Origin: Bacteroidaceae bacterium
GTDB taxonomy: Bacteria; Bacteroidota; Bacteroidia; Bacteroidales; Bacteroidaceae
Direction of reading: 5' to 3'
DNA length: 64,000 nt
NCBI GenBank assembly: GCA_017379075.1
Contig: JAFNXL010000011.1
Location: 26,049-90,048, forward strand
Both the position numbers and the translations under genes were made by a program. The notes under the pieces are model-generated. The model was not told the DNA's origin, searched no databases, and saw nothing but the letters and a program-made list of their open reading frames with translations. Each line of letters starts with the position of its first letter. Within the stretch, counting starts at the first letter, position 1. Below are positions 54,520 to 63,866 of the stretch, one piece after another.

Positions 54520-55911
54520 ATGAAACAGATAAACAGAAGAGATTTTCTCAAGATATCAGGAACTGCGGCAACCGGTTCTGCGTTGGCAAGTTGCGGTGTA
54601 AAACAGGAATCTGCGGAAAACCTGGACCCTTCCGGACAGCACACCACTGAACTGCCCAAAGGCAAGATGACATACCGCACCCATCCCCACAACGGAGACA
54701 AGGTAAGCATCCTGGGTTATGGTTGGATGAGACTGCCCAGAATGAAGAATCCCGAAAATCCCAATGAAGAAATCATAAACCAGGAAGAGGTGAACCGCCT
54801 TTGCAACAAGGCTTTTGAATATGGTGTGAACTACTTTGACACATCACCAGCCTATTGCCAGGGAAAGAGCGAAGAGTCGCTGGGCATTGCCCTTGAACAG
54901 AGCGGAAGAAGTCGTGATTCGTATTACATCGCCACAAAACTGAGTAACTTCAGCCCCACACAATGGAGCCTGGAAGCCGGACAACAGATGTTCGAGAACA
55001 GTCTGAAATACTTGAAGACTGACTATATAGACTATCTGCTGCTCCACTCTATCGGCGGTGGCGGACTGGACAACCTGCGCAAGCGCTATCTGGACAACGG
55101 GCTGCTGGCATGGCTTATGGAACAGCGTGCCGCCGGACGCATCCGCAACCTCGGTTTCTCGTTCCACGGCGATGTGAAAGTGTACGATTATATGCTGGAG
55201 CACCACGATGAATACAAGTGGGACTTCGTACAGATTCAGCTCAACTACATTGACTGGCACGACAACGACAAAGGCCGTGACGGAGAATATCTCTACAACG
55301 AGCTGGTAAAACGCAACATCCCCGCCGTCATCATGGAACCGCTGTTGGGCGGCCGTCTGAGCAAGGTGCCCGATCATGTTGTGGCGCACCTCAAGTCGCG
55401 CAAGCCCGAGGACAGCGTGGCAAGCTGGGCTTTCCGCTACGCCGGCACACCAAAGAACATCCTTACCGTACTCAGCGGCATGACCTATATGGAGCACCTG
55501 GAAGACAACATCCGAACCTACAGTCCCCTTGTTCCGCTGACCGAAGAGGAAGCTCGATGGCTGGACGGCGAAACCGCCAACCTTATCGAAAGCTATCCCA
55601 CCATTCCTTGCAACGACTGCAAATACTGCATGCCCTGCCCATACGCCTTGGACATTCCTGCCATCCTCTTACATTATAATAAATGTGTAAACCAGGGTAA
55701 CGTTCCCGAGAGCCAGCAAGCAGAGAACTACCAAAAGGCACGCCGTGCGTTCCTTGTCGGATATGACCGCAGCGTGCCACGTCTCAGACAGGCAAACCGT
55801 TGCATCTCCTGCCGCGAGTGCGTATCGCATTGTCCGCAGAACATTGACATTCCACGAGAGTTGCAACGTATTGACCGCTTTGTGGAAAAGCTGAAGCAAA
55901 ACAAGTTGTAA
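54520..55911 (+). CDS. Tat-type aldo/keto reductase with C-terminal iron-sulfur motifs
   Basis: 463 residues from the Met at 54520, chosen because MKQINRRDFLKISGTAATGS is a twin-arginine signal ending in a Cys (ASCG), so it may be a lipoprotein. The barrel includes VNYFDTSPAYCQGKSEESLG (Asp and Tyr of the catalytic set), YYIATKLSNF, DYIDYLLLHSIGGGG and GFSFHGDVKVYDYM. After about 350, CNDCKYCMPCPYALDIP and CISCRECVSHCPQNIDIP carry 4Fe-4S ligands. It probably takes electrons from the upstream NapH/NapG-like protein, 33 bases away, in place of or besides NADPH. Substrate unknown. Confidence 0.88.
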   Translation: MKQINRRDFLKISGTAATGSALASCGVKQESAENLDPSGQHTTELPKGKMTYRTHPHNGDKVSILGYGWMRLPRMKNPENPNEEIINQEEVNRLCNKAFEYGVNYFDTSPAYCQGKSEESLGIALEQSGRSRDSYYIATKLSNFSPTQWSLEAGQQMFENSLKYLKTDYIDYLLLHSIGGGGLDNLRKRYLDNGLLAWLMEQRAAGRIRNLGFSFHGDVKVYDYMLEHHDEYKWDFVQIQLNYIDWHDNDKGRDGEYLYNELVKRNIPAVIMEPLLGGRLSKVPDHVVAHLKSRKPEDSVASWAFRYAGTPKNILTVLSGMTYMEHLEDNIRTYSPLVPLTEEEARWLDGETANLIESYPTIPCNDCKYCMPCPYALDIPAILLHYNKCVNQGNVPESQQAENYQKARRAFLVGYDRSVPRLRQANRCISCRECVSHCPQNIDIPRELQRIDRFVEKLKQNKL

Positions 55912-55960
55912 ACCCAGGGAACAGAACCAATCTTCAATTTAACAAACATAATCAGACATC

Positions 55961-57064
55961 ATGGAAAAAGAAAAACTGACAGACATCGTTTCCCTTTTTA
56001 ACATAGAGGGTACAGTCTGCGAAATCAAGCCATTGGGCGAAGGCCTCATCAACGACACCTTCCGTGTCATCACGGCAGAAGAGGACAAGCCCAATTACGT
56101 ACTGCAGCGCGTAAACCACGTTGTATTCCCCGATGTGGACATGGTGATGCGCAACATCCAGGCCGTAACGAGCCACATCCGCAAAAAGTTGGAAGAAAGC
56201 AACACAGAAGATATAGACCGCCGCGTACTTACCTTCATACCTTCTAAGGAAAATGCGGACAAGCTCTATTGCGTGGTGGACGGACAATACTGGCGCATCA
56301 TGGTATTCATCCCCAACGCCATCACCAAGCAGGCTGTAAATCCCGACAGCAGCCGTGCAGCCGGCAAAGCCTTCGGCGAATTCCAGGCCATGCTTGCCGA
56401 CATTCCCGTTTCATTGGGCGAGACCATCAAGGATTTCCACAACATGGAATTCCGCCTGCAACAGCTTCGCGATGTGATTGCCGCAGACCCCGCCGGACGT
56501 GTACAGGAGCCCCAGGTGCAGGAAATGCTGCGCCAGATTGAAGAACGTGCGGAAGAAATGTGCAAGGCAGAACGCATGGGACGAGAAGGTACACTGCCCA
56601 AACGCGTATGCCACTGTGACACCAAGGTGAACAACATGATGTTCAACGACAAGGACGAAGTGCTTTGCGTAATTGACCTTGACACCGTAATGCCCAACTT
56701 CATCTTCTCCGACTACGGCGACTTCCTGCGCACCGGCGCCAACAAGGTGGCAGAGGACTTCCCCGAAATGGACAAGGTTGAGTTTGACATCGAAATCTTC
56801 AAGGCATTTACAGAAGGCTATCTGAGTACAGCCAGTGCGTTCCTCCTGCCCGTTGAGATAGAGAACTTGCCCTATGCCACCGCCCTGTTCCCCTACATGC
56901 AGTGCGTCCGTTTCCTCTGGGACTACCTCAGCGGAGACAAATACTGGAAGTGCCAGTACCCCACACACAATTTTGTACGCGCCAACAACCAGCTTCACTT
57001 GCTGCTAAGCATTGAGAAGAACTACCCCGCCATGAAGGAGTTCATTGCGCAGTGTCTGGCCTGA
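55961..57064 (+). CDS. sugar kinase of the APH fold, NahK-like
   Basis: 367-residue cytoplasmic kinase. The nucleotide loop region reads KPLGEGLINDTFRV; the catalytic loop is RVCHCDTKVNNMMF (about 217, Asp catalytic, with Lys-Val-Asn-Asn); the metal Asp is in VIDLDTVMPNFIFSDYGD. This matches N-acetylhexosamine 1-kinases, which phosphorylate GlcNAc/GalNAc at C1, more closely than aminoglycoside kinases. It follows the reductase by 49 bases. With GH110 and GH20 in the window, N-acetylhexosamine salvage is a reasonable role, but the substrate is inference. Confidence 0.82.
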   Translation: MEKEKLTDIVSLFNIEGTVCEIKPLGEGLINDTFRVITAEEDKPNYVLQRVNHVVFPDVDMVMRNIQAVTSHIRKKLEESNTEDIDRRVLTFIPSKENADKLYCVVDGQYWRIMVFIPNAITKQAVNPDSSRAAGKAFGEFQAMLADIPVSLGETIKDFHNMEFRLQQLRDVIAADPAGRVQEPQVQEMLRQIEERAEEMCKAERMGREGTLPKRVCHCDTKVNNMMFNDKDEVLCVIDLDTVMPNFIFSDYGDFLRTGANKVAEDFPEMDKVEFDIEIFKAFTEGYLSTASAFLLPVEIENLPYATALFPYMQCVRFLWDYLSGDKYWKCQYPTHNFVRANNQLHLLLSIEKNYPAMKEFIAQCLA

Positions 57065-57100
57065 TAAAAACGCCAAAAGCACCGTTTTGGTGTCCAGAAT

Positions 57101-57120
57101 AGCCTTTTAAGGCTGATTTT
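57101..57120 (+). terminator. terminator of the kinase gene
   Basis: The palindrome AGCCTTTTAAGGCT is followed by GATTTT; a CCAAAA / TTTTGG hairpin lies just before it. Confidence 0.5.
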
Positions 57121-57171
57121 ACTCATGCAAAGGAGTGTTATTAAAACAAAATGACATACCTTTGCATGAGT
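57121..57171. repeat. 13-base inverted repeat containing the nhaA promoter box
   Basis: ACTCATGCAAAGG and CCTTTGCATGAGT are perfect inverted repeats 25 bases apart. The right arm overlaps TACCTTTG (57157-57164), the probable -7 box of nhaA, whose start is 53 bases downstream. Confidence 0.65.
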
Positions 57172-57216
57172 TTTTGTTAGGAATCCGAATGGTCCCTCAA
57201 GGTAAAAAAATATCGT

Positions 57217-58584
57217 ATGGAGAATTTTTCGTTTAGGAGCAGTGTAAAAAAGTATGTGAACGGCAGCATTCTGCTCATCTTCGCCACAGTGGCGGCATTC
57301 ATTGTAGCCAATCTCGACGCCACCAGCGAATGGTACAAACAAGCGTTTGACCAACCCGTAAGCCTCAGCGTGGGCAGGTTCAACATTTTCAGCCACGACG
57401 GCCTGCCCATGACAGCCGGAGCCTTCATCAACGACTTCCTCATGGCCATTTTCTTCTTGAGCGTAGGTCTGGAAATCAAGCGCGAGATCTTGTGTGGCGA
57501 GTTGTCCACCGTGCGCAAGGCCATGCTGCCCGTCATAGGCGCCTGTGGCGGCATGCTCGTTCCCGTCATCGTGTTCTTCGTCACCAATGCACTCTCTTCC
57601 TCCAACCCTTTGGCCGCCCGCGGTATGGCCATCCCCATGGCCACGGACATTGCCTTCTCCCTGGGTGTGCTGAGCATGTTCAGCAAGCGTGTACCCATTG
57701 GTCTGAAGGTTTTTCTGGCCGCACTGGCCGTAGCCGACGACCTGGGCGGCATCTTTGTAATCGCCATCAAGTACACCGACCATCTGAACCTCGTCTATCT
57801 CCAGTGGGCATTGTTCTTTATTGGGCTGCTCATCTTCGGCAATTGGCGTAGAATCCATGTCAAGAGTTTCTATGTAACCGTTGGATGCGCCCTCTGGTAC
57901 TGCATGCACGGAAGCGGCATCCATGCCACCATTGCCGGCGTAATCCTGGCCTTCTGCGTGCCTGCCAGCCTCAGAAACGGCACCAAGTTCTATATCGAGC
58001 GCATTCGCAAATGTCTGTCCAACTTCCCTGTCATTGAGGTGACGCATGCCGACCGCAGCAAGCCTGCATTGCTCACCGAGAGCCAGGTCCACCAGCTCAA
58101 GAGCATAGAAAGTGCCAGTGACCGCCTCATCAGTCCGCTCCAGGACCTTGAGGACTCTTTGAAGAACCCTATCAATCTGCTCATAATCCCCCTGTTCGCC
58201 TTTGCCAACGCCGGTGTCAATCTTAGCGGAATGGACTTGAGCAACCTCTTCTCCGGAGTGGGGCTGAGCGTATTGCTCGGTTTGCTTGTGGGCAAGTTTG
58301 TGGGTGTGTTCTCCTTCAGCTGGATCAGCATCAAGATGGGATGGGTGCAGTTGCCTGCCAACAGCACATGGAAATCCTTTGCCAGTGTCTGCATGCTGTG
58401 CGGAATCGGTTTTACCGTGAGTATGTTCATGGCCGACCTCAGTTACAGACCCGTAAACGAGTTGGGCATGCTGGCCGACTCCAAACTGGGCATTCTCTGC
58501 GGATCCATTGCCAGCGCACTCATCGGCGCATTCCTCCTCAACAAGCATCTGCCGAAAGAAGGATCTGTGACAGAAACGAAATAA
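57217..58584 (+). CDS. nhaA: Na+/H+ antiporter NhaA
   Basis: 455-residue inner membrane antiporter that expels sodium in exchange for protons. About eleven helices; GMAIPMATDIAFSLGVLSMF (ion-path residues) and ALAVADDLGGIFVIA with the conserved Asp-Asp pair (about 172-173) are present. The loop around 270-300 is longer than in E. coli NhaA (388 residues), and there is a charged central insert (IESASDRLISPLQDLEDSLK), as in other Bacteroidetes NhaA proteins. It is followed 22 bases later by the GH110 gene. Confidence 0.95.
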   Translation: MENFSFRSSVKKYVNGSILLIFATVAAFIVANLDATSEWYKQAFDQPVSLSVGRFNIFSHDGLPMTAGAFINDFLMAIFFLSVGLEIKREILCGELSTVRKAMLPVIGACGGMLVPVIVFFVTNALSSSNPLAARGMAIPMATDIAFSLGVLSMFSKRVPIGLKVFLAALAVADDLGGIFVIAIKYTDHLNLVYLQWALFFIGLLIFGNWRRIHVKSFYVTVGCALWYCMHGSGIHATIAGVILAFCVPASLRNGTKFYIERIRKCLSNFPVIEVTHADRSKPALLTESQVHQLKSIESASDRLISPLQDLEDSLKNPINLLIIPLFAFANAGVNLSGMDLSNLFSGVGLSVLLGLLVGKFVGVFSFSWISIKMGWVQLPANSTWKSFASVCMLCGIGFTVSMFMADLSYRPVNELGMLADSKLGILCGSIASALIGAFLLNKHLPKEGSVTETK

Positions 58585-58606
58585 AACATTAAAATCACAT
58601 ACGCTC

Positions 58607-60457
58607 ATGAAAAGACCCGGAATTTTGAAATTGTGGCTCGCAGCAGCCTTGTACGCCTTGGCGATAACAGCCTCGGCCGCTGTCAAAGTATATCGTGCCG
58701 CCGACTTCGGCATCCGTCCCGGCACCGGGAAAAGCCAGTCGGCACTGATGCAGAAAGCAATTGAAAGCATCGTACAGCAAAGCGGAAAGAAGGACAAGGT
58801 GGTATTCCATCTGGAAGAAGGCCGCTACGACTTCTACCCCGAAGACGCCACACAGCGCGAATACTACATCTCCAACCATGACCAATTCAACCCCAAGAAC
58901 GTGGGTATAGCATTGGAAGACCTGAACCATTTCACGCTGGAGGGCAACGGTGCCCAACTGGTTTTCCACGGTCGGATGTTGCCCATTTCATTGTTGCGCA
59001 GCGCCCACTGCCGGATACAGAACCTGAGCATCGACTTTGAGAATCCGCACATTGCCCAGATTACCATTGTGGAGAACGATGCAGAAAAAGGCATCACCTT
59101 CAAGCCCGCCCCATGGGTAAAGCACCGCCTCACGGAAGACGGCCGTTTCCTGGCCTACGGAATCGGTTGGGAATGGACCCTGGGATGGGGCATCGCCTTT
59201 GAAGGCAACTCGCGCCACATCGTTTATAGCACCAGCGACCTCTCCTGCCCCATTGTCAATGCCAGACAAGTGGGCGAAAACACCTATCAGGTACCCAGTT
59301 GGAAAGACAGCCGCCTGCCGGCCGGAACCGTCATTGCGCTGCGCAACGGACAGCGTCCCGCACCGGGTATCTTCCTCTCACACAACATCGACACCGAAGT
59401 GCGCAACGTCAAAGTTCACTATTGCGAAGGCATGGGACTGCTTGCCCAGTTGTGCGAGGATATCACACTGGACGGTTTCAGTACCTGCCTCAAGGGTGAG
59501 GACGACCCGCGCTATTTCACCACTCAGGCCGATGCCACCCACTTCTCGGGTTGTAAGGGAAAGATTGTTTCCGTCAACGGGCTGTATGAAGGCATGATGG
59601 ACGATGCCATCAACGTACATGGCACCTATCTGAAGGTAATGAAGCGTGTGGACGACTATACATTGGAGGGACGCTACATGCACGGCCAGGCATGGGGATT
59701 CGACTGGGGCTTTGCCGGCGACAAAGTGCAGTTCATCCGTTCTAAGACCATGGAAATACTGGATGGCGAGAACAAGGTGGCAAGCATAGAGCCCGCAGAC
59801 AAGCCCACCATGCACGGCGCACGCCTTTTCAGAATCCGATTCGAGAAACCCGTCCCCGCCGAAGTGTCTGGCCAGGGAAGCTACGGCATAGAGAACCTTA
59901 CCTGGACGCCCGAAGTCTATTTTGCCCACAACACCATCCGCAACAACCGTGCCCGTGGCGCACTCTTCAGCACACCTCAGAAAGTGTTGGTGGAGAAGAA
60001 CCTCTTCGACCACACATCGGGCTGCGCCATTCTGCTATGCGGCGACTGCAACGGATGGTTCGAGACCGGAGCCTGCCGCAATGTAACCATCCGCAACAAC
60101 CGCTTCATCAACTCGCTCACCAGCCAGTTCCAGTTCACCAACGCCGTCATTTCCATCTATCCCGAAATCCCCGAACTGGACAAGCAGCAGAAACTCTTCC
60201 ACGGTGGCAAGAAGAATGCCGTCCGCATCATAGACAACGAGTTTGTCACCTTCGACGCGCCTCTGCTCTATGCCAAGTCTGTAGACGGACTGCTGTACAA
60301 GGGCAATACGTTGGTTACCAACAGCGATTTCCCCCCACTCCACTGGAACCGCCACCGCTTCTTCCTGCAACGCGTACGCAACGTCAATATAGAAAATGTG
60401 CTGTATGACAAAGGCAATATCCTGAAGGAAGTGAAACTCATTCCCTGCGAGAAGTAA
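58607..60457 (+). CDS. GH110 alpha-1,3-galactosidase-like enzyme, secreted
   Basis: 616 residues with a signal peptide ending ITASAA. The right-handed parallel beta-helix has the blocks REYYISNHDQFNPKNVGIAL, GNGAQLVFHGRMLPISLLRS, IDFENPHIAQITIV, GLYEGMMDDAINVHGTYLK and FDHTSGCAILLCGDCNGWFE. These match family GH110, inverting alpha-1,3-galactosidases that remove terminal galactose from blood-group B or linear alpha-Gal epitopes. Which of these it cleaves is not visible. It lies 22 bases after nhaA, probably on the same transcript, and is followed by the box ATCTTTACACAAAAATC and a single ACTTAAGT unit. Confidence 0.88.
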   Translation: MKRPGILKLWLAAALYALAITASAAVKVYRAADFGIRPGTGKSQSALMQKAIESIVQQSGKKDKVVFHLEEGRYDFYPEDATQREYYISNHDQFNPKNVGIALEDLNHFTLEGNGAQLVFHGRMLPISLLRSAHCRIQNLSIDFENPHIAQITIVENDAEKGITFKPAPWVKHRLTEDGRFLAYGIGWEWTLGWGIAFEGNSRHIVYSTSDLSCPIVNARQVGENTYQVPSWKDSRLPAGTVIALRNGQRPAPGIFLSHNIDTEVRNVKVHYCEGMGLLAQLCEDITLDGFSTCLKGEDDPRYFTTQADATHFSGCKGKIVSVNGLYEGMMDDAINVHGTYLKVMKRVDDYTLEGRYMHGQAWGFDWGFAGDKVQFIRSKTMEILDGENKVASIEPADKPTMHGARLFRIRFEKPVPAEVSGQGSYGIENLTWTPEVYFAHNTIRNNRARGALFSTPQKVLVEKNLFDHTSGCAILLCGDCNGWFETGACRNVTIRNNRFINSLTSQFQFTNAVISIYPEIPELDKQQKLFHGGKKNAVRIIDNEFVTFDAPLLYAKSVDGLLYKGNTLVTNSDFPPLHWNRHRFFLQRVRNVNIENVLYDKGNILKEVKLIPCEK

Positions 60458-60477
60458 AGGATCTCCACACCAACATA

Positions 60478-60533
60478 AAAAATCTTTACACAAAAATCAG
60501 TCAAAAACAACACTTAAGTGTTTTTTCAGTAAC
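60478..60533 (+). repeat. conserved 3' box plus one ACTTAAGT unit
   Basis: ATCTTTACACAAAAATC, then an A-rich spacer and AACACTTAAGTGTT, follow the GH110 stop by about 20 bases. The order and spacing are the same as after the serine hydrolase gene on the other strand (43368-43476). Confidence 0.8.
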
Positions 60534-60750
60534 AAGATTAGTATTTACAACCGATTATTACTCAATATTTTATGTGTAATAAGTCAGAAATATGGTCGTT
60601 GTCTTTAATTGTACATTCTAAAGGGTGAAGATTTAACGCTTTTATTGATTATTAACTCAAAAAGAACATCAACTTGGGTCGTTTCTTCTCTTTTCCTTGC
60701 TATTCGTTTCCGATATTCCACTTTTATTTTGGTCTATTTCATATGTACTG

Positions 60751-60758
60751 CAAAGGTA
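60751..60758 (-). promoter_or_regulatory. orphan minus-strand -7 box
   Basis: TACCTTTG followed by CAGT on the minus strand points into a gap with no supported gene. The gap 60534-60908 is strongly A+T-rich and otherwise empty to my reading. Confidence 0.35.
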
Positions 60759-60908
60759 TTGATTTTTGTTTGATATTGATCCTTGCTTGCTCCTTGTCGT
60801 AGATTAATTTTCACACAGGAATTTTTATTTTCTTTCTATAGGGGCTTGAAACAATCCATTTATTGAATTATCTGAATCAGTCATGAATAAGTTTCGTAAT
60901 GAAAATAC

Positions 60909-60916
60909 TACCTTTG
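60909..60916 (+). promoter_or_regulatory. -7 promoter box of the histidine kinase gene
   Basis: TACCTTTG falls inside the longest possible reading frame (which would start at 60883). This places the transcript start near 60921 and favours the start codon at 60964. Confidence 0.6.
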
Positions 60917-60963
60917 TACTGAAAACCATACACATAATCAAACCTTTAATTGCTGAGTATAAA

Positions 60964-61965
60964 ATGATAGTGGAAAATAAGAAACGAAAAATATGGTATA
61001 TAAGTATTGTTGTAATAATATCCTTTACACTAATACTATATCTGATTGAATTCTTGACAGTCAAACCGGTATTTGACATTACAAAGTTCAGTTTGAACTA
61101 TGTAATATCTCTTCCATTCATGCTGTTGAGCCTGATTATGAATTCTTGTGTTGGGGTTATAATCAGCAGAACTATATCCCGAAAACAACCTGTCTTCGTG
61201 AGGATAGTCGTAAATGGCGTGCTTGCGGTACTGATAGCAGTGATGCTCGTTATAATCGGAAATCTACCTTTCATATCAGATATGGCGGGATTTGTCAAGA
61301 CTATTGCATTCTGGAAATCGGTGGCAGCAATGACATTACTCTATGTAATCTTAATAGCTGCGGTTGACTACATGATGCAGATGGTTGCCAACCGGAATCT
61401 ACAGAAGGAAAATGCCATTCTGCAATACAGGCAGCTTAAGAGTCAGATTAACCCTCACTTTCTGTTCAACAGCCTGAATGTACTGGTCAGCACAATAAAC
61501 AAGGACAGGGATGCCGCAGTGGAATATACAAAAAAACTCTCAGCCGTATATCGGTATGTATTGACTCAGGATTTACAGGATACCGTCACACTTAAGGAAG
61601 AAATAGATTTCATTGACAACTATATAGGTATCCTCCGGGTACGTTTCGATAAAGGTTTGGAATTCAGATTTGACATAAATCCGGATGACATGCCCAAATC
61701 CATACCTCCCATGTCGTTGCAGCTGCTGATAGAAAACGCCGTAAAGCATAATGCAGTCCTACCAGATGATTCTCTGGTGATAAATATTTTGACAGAACAT
61801 TCCTTTCTTATTGTTTCCAACAACTTAAAGCCACGTGTGAGTTGCAACCCTGGGATTGGCATCGGTCTGAAAAATCTATCAAAGAAATATGAAATAATAG
61901 CCGGAACTGACATTTCAGTTTTGAAGGACAGTAATACTTTTACCGTAAAATTACCATTATTATGA
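60964..61965 (+). CDS. LytS-type sensor histidine kinase
   Basis: 333 residues from the Met at 60964. Four membrane helices lie between about 10 and 138 with very short loops, so sensing is probably within the membrane. The kinase part has RQLKSQINPHFLFNSLNVL (phospho-accepting His about 165) and a HATPase with PMSLQLLIENAVKHN and GIGIGLKNLSKKYEI. It overlaps the LytTR regulator gene by four bases (ATGA). The segment is clearly richer in A+T than the genes to its left, with more AAA/ATA codons. Confidence 0.9.
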   Translation: MIVENKKRKIWYISIVVIISFTLILYLIEFLTVKPVFDITKFSLNYVISLPFMLLSLIMNSCVGVIISRTISRKQPVFVRIVVNGVLAVLIAVMLVIIGNLPFISDMAGFVKTIAFWKSVAAMTLLYVILIAAVDYMMQMVANRNLQKENAILQYRQLKSQINPHFLFNSLNVLVSTINKDRDAAVEYTKKLSAVYRYVLTQDLQDTVTLKEEIDFIDNYIGILRVRFDKGLEFRFDINPDDMPKSIPPMSLQLLIENAVKHNAVLPDDSLVINILTEHSFLIVSNNLKPRVSCNPGIGIGLKNLSKKYEIIAGTDISVLKDSNTFTVKLPLL

Positions 61966-62699
61966 AAGTACTTGTTATCGAAGATGAAATTCCCGCACAG
62001 GAAGAATTGGTCAGGATTCTCCGGAAGCATTTTCCGAATATTGAAATAGTGGATATTATAGGCTCTGTCAGAAATTCAGTGGAATGGCTTGGAAACAACA
62101 CTGCTGACTTGATTTTTATGGACATACAACTCTTGGACGGCTGCTGTTTTGACATTTTTGATGTAGTGGAAGTCAGGACACCTATAATTTTCACTACAGC
62201 TTATGACCAGTACGCCTTGAAAGCATTCAAGGTTAACAGTGTTGACTATCTTTTGAAACCAATTGATGAAGATGAACTTGTAGCGGCGGTAAGAAAAATG
62301 GACTATAAATATGATAATATCAGGAATCTGATAGAGTCTTATATGCCAACCGTCAGGTACAAGACAAGGATATCCGTAAAGACGGGAGACATTTACCGCT
62401 TTCTATTGATTGATGAAGTGGCATATTTCATATCTGAGGATGGTTTTACATACGCAGTGACTAATAATGAAAAAAAACATATCGTTGACTACACTATCAG
62501 TTCACTGGAGACACAATTGGATCCCAAATGTTTTTTCAGAGTGTCAAGAGGATGCATAGTGTCTATAGATTCCATAGAAAAAATTACCGCTTATTTCAAC
62601 AGCAGACTTAAAGTCACCCTTAAAGGCTGCAAAAATATCAGTATAATTCTAAGCCGGGTACGTGTTCCGGATTTTCTGAATTGGATTGATGACAAGTAA
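61962..62699 (+). CDS. LytTR-type response regulator
   Basis: 245 residues. Receiver domain 1-120: acidic pair EDE (7-9), phospho-accepting Asp 54 in LIFMDIQLLDG, Thr in FTTAYDQYALKAFKVNSVDY, Lys in LLKPIDE. LytTR DNA-binding domain about 140-245 (ISVKTGDIYRFLLIDEVAYF, CFFRVSRGCIVSIDSIEKI). Partner of the kinase upstream. Targets usually lie nearby; the LA_2272-like gene downstream is a candidate. Confidence 0.93.
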   Translation: MKVLVIEDEIPAQEELVRILRKHFPNIEIVDIIGSVRNSVEWLGNNTADLIFMDIQLLDGCCFDIFDVVEVRTPIIFTTAYDQYALKAFKVNSVDYLLKPIDEDELVAAVRKMDYKYDNIRNLIESYMPTVRYKTRISVKTGDIYRFLLIDEVAYFISEDGFTYAVTNNEKKHIVDYTISSLETQLDPKCFFRVSRGCIVSIDSIEKITAYFNSRLKVTLKGCKNISIILSRVRVPDFLNWIDDK

Positions 62700-62782
62700 A
62701 TATTCATATAGAATATTCTTAAGTTCACTTACCTAATTCTTCAGTTGACAGGAAACATCTTCCCCGAATAATGTAAATGTGG

Positions 62783-62790
62783 TATGTTTG
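62783..62790 (+). promoter_or_regulatory. -7 promoter box of the gene at 62817
   Basis: TATGTTTG; it overlaps an upstream ATG (62784) and so supports the start at 62817. Confidence 0.5.
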
Positions 62791-62816
62791 CGGCAAATTT
62801 CAAGCATATCATTATT

Positions 62817-63785
62817 ATGAATACATCCAAATCAGTACGTTGGACAATACAGATTTTATTGCTTATACTTGTTCCTATTAATATTTTCGCACACGAAAAT
62901 GAAAGATTCTTTCAATTCGGATTCATCCCTCCTATATCAAGTAATGGAATGAATTCCGCAAAAACCATAAATGCAATTTCTGTTAATCTTATAGGAGGAT
63001 ATAGTGCAGGAAACAAGATATTTGAGTTGGGCGGTGCATGGAATGCATCTCGGGATTATACTAAAGGGATACAGATAGCGGGACTGCTGAATTATTCCGG
63101 TAATAGTGATAACTCTGTACAGATAAGCGGATTGGGCAATATTGCCACTTCAGGAAAATCTCCACTGCAGATAGGCGGATTGTTTAATGTTGCCGACAGG
63201 GTCAACGGGGTTCAGCTTTCAGGATTGGTCAATGTGGCAAAGAAGGTGAAAGGAGTTCAGATAGGATTGATTAATTATATGGAAGATGGTGAAGCCGGTG
63301 TTTCCATTGGTCTGATAAATGTAGCTAAACATGGAGGCAAATATGAATTTGAAGTTTCATTTTCTGAGGTTGTGAATACTATGTTTTCATTCCGAATGGG
63401 AACCGACAGATTCTATACCATATTTTCCGGTGGCATAAATTATTTTTTCAGTCCGCTTGAATATGCGGTAGGTCTGGGCTTCGGCACAAGTATAGACTGG
63501 AAAAAAAGCTGGAGCAATCAGTTTGAAATACAAGCCTTTGCCATAAGTCATGAAAAAGAAATCACAAATAATTCCACAAACAATATAATTCAAATGAGAT
63601 TTCCTTTCTGTAAGGAGCTTGGCAAACATTTCAAACTATTTGCTGGCCCGACATTGAATATAGGATTACAAGAGGCCGAAATAGCAGAAAGCGCAAGACT
63701 TTCTCAATGGGCGATGTGGAGTTCCAAATGGAATGGTTTGGATGTTTCCGGCTGGATTGGACTTTCTGCCGGATTAAGGTTTTAA
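62817..63785 (+). CDS. LA_2272-like surface repeat protein
   Basis: 322 residues from the Met at 62817, with a signal peptide (MNTSKSVRWTIQILLLILVP). From about 80 to 185 it carries short repeats of the form G-[VI]-Q-[IL]-[SG]-G-L-x-N-[VI]-A (IQIAGLLNYSG, VQISGLGNIAT, LQIGGLFNVAD, VQLSGLVNVAK, VQIGLINYMED). The C-terminal half has alternating strands and ends LSAGLRF, like an outer membrane barrel. This fits the LA_2272-type surface repeat family of unknown function. It follows the two-component genes but has its own promoter box. Confidence 0.75.
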   Translation: MNTSKSVRWTIQILLLILVPINIFAHENERFFQFGFIPPISSNGMNSAKTINAISVNLIGGYSAGNKIFELGGAWNASRDYTKGIQIAGLLNYSGNSDNSVQISGLGNIATSGKSPLQIGGLFNVADRVNGVQLSGLVNVAKKVKGVQIGLINYMEDGEAGVSIGLINVAKHGGKYEFEVSFSEVVNTMFSFRMGTDRFYTIFSGGINYFFSPLEYAVGLGFGTSIDWKKSWSNQFEIQAFAISHEKEITNNSTNNIIQMRFPFCKELGKHFKLFAGPTLNIGLQEAEIAESARLSQWAMWSSKWNGLDVSGWIGLSAGLRF

Positions 63786-63866
63786 TAATGGCAATATATT
63801 TTCAGTAGAGTTGCGTGCCTTTAGGGTTAATAAATATCTTCGTCAAGCAAATTTAATTTTATAAAC

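Noticed and set aside
60268-60513. 81-codon minus-strand frame at the end of GH110
   Set aside because: Mostly opposite the GH110 coding region; the orphan promoter box at 60751 is too far and stops intervene.
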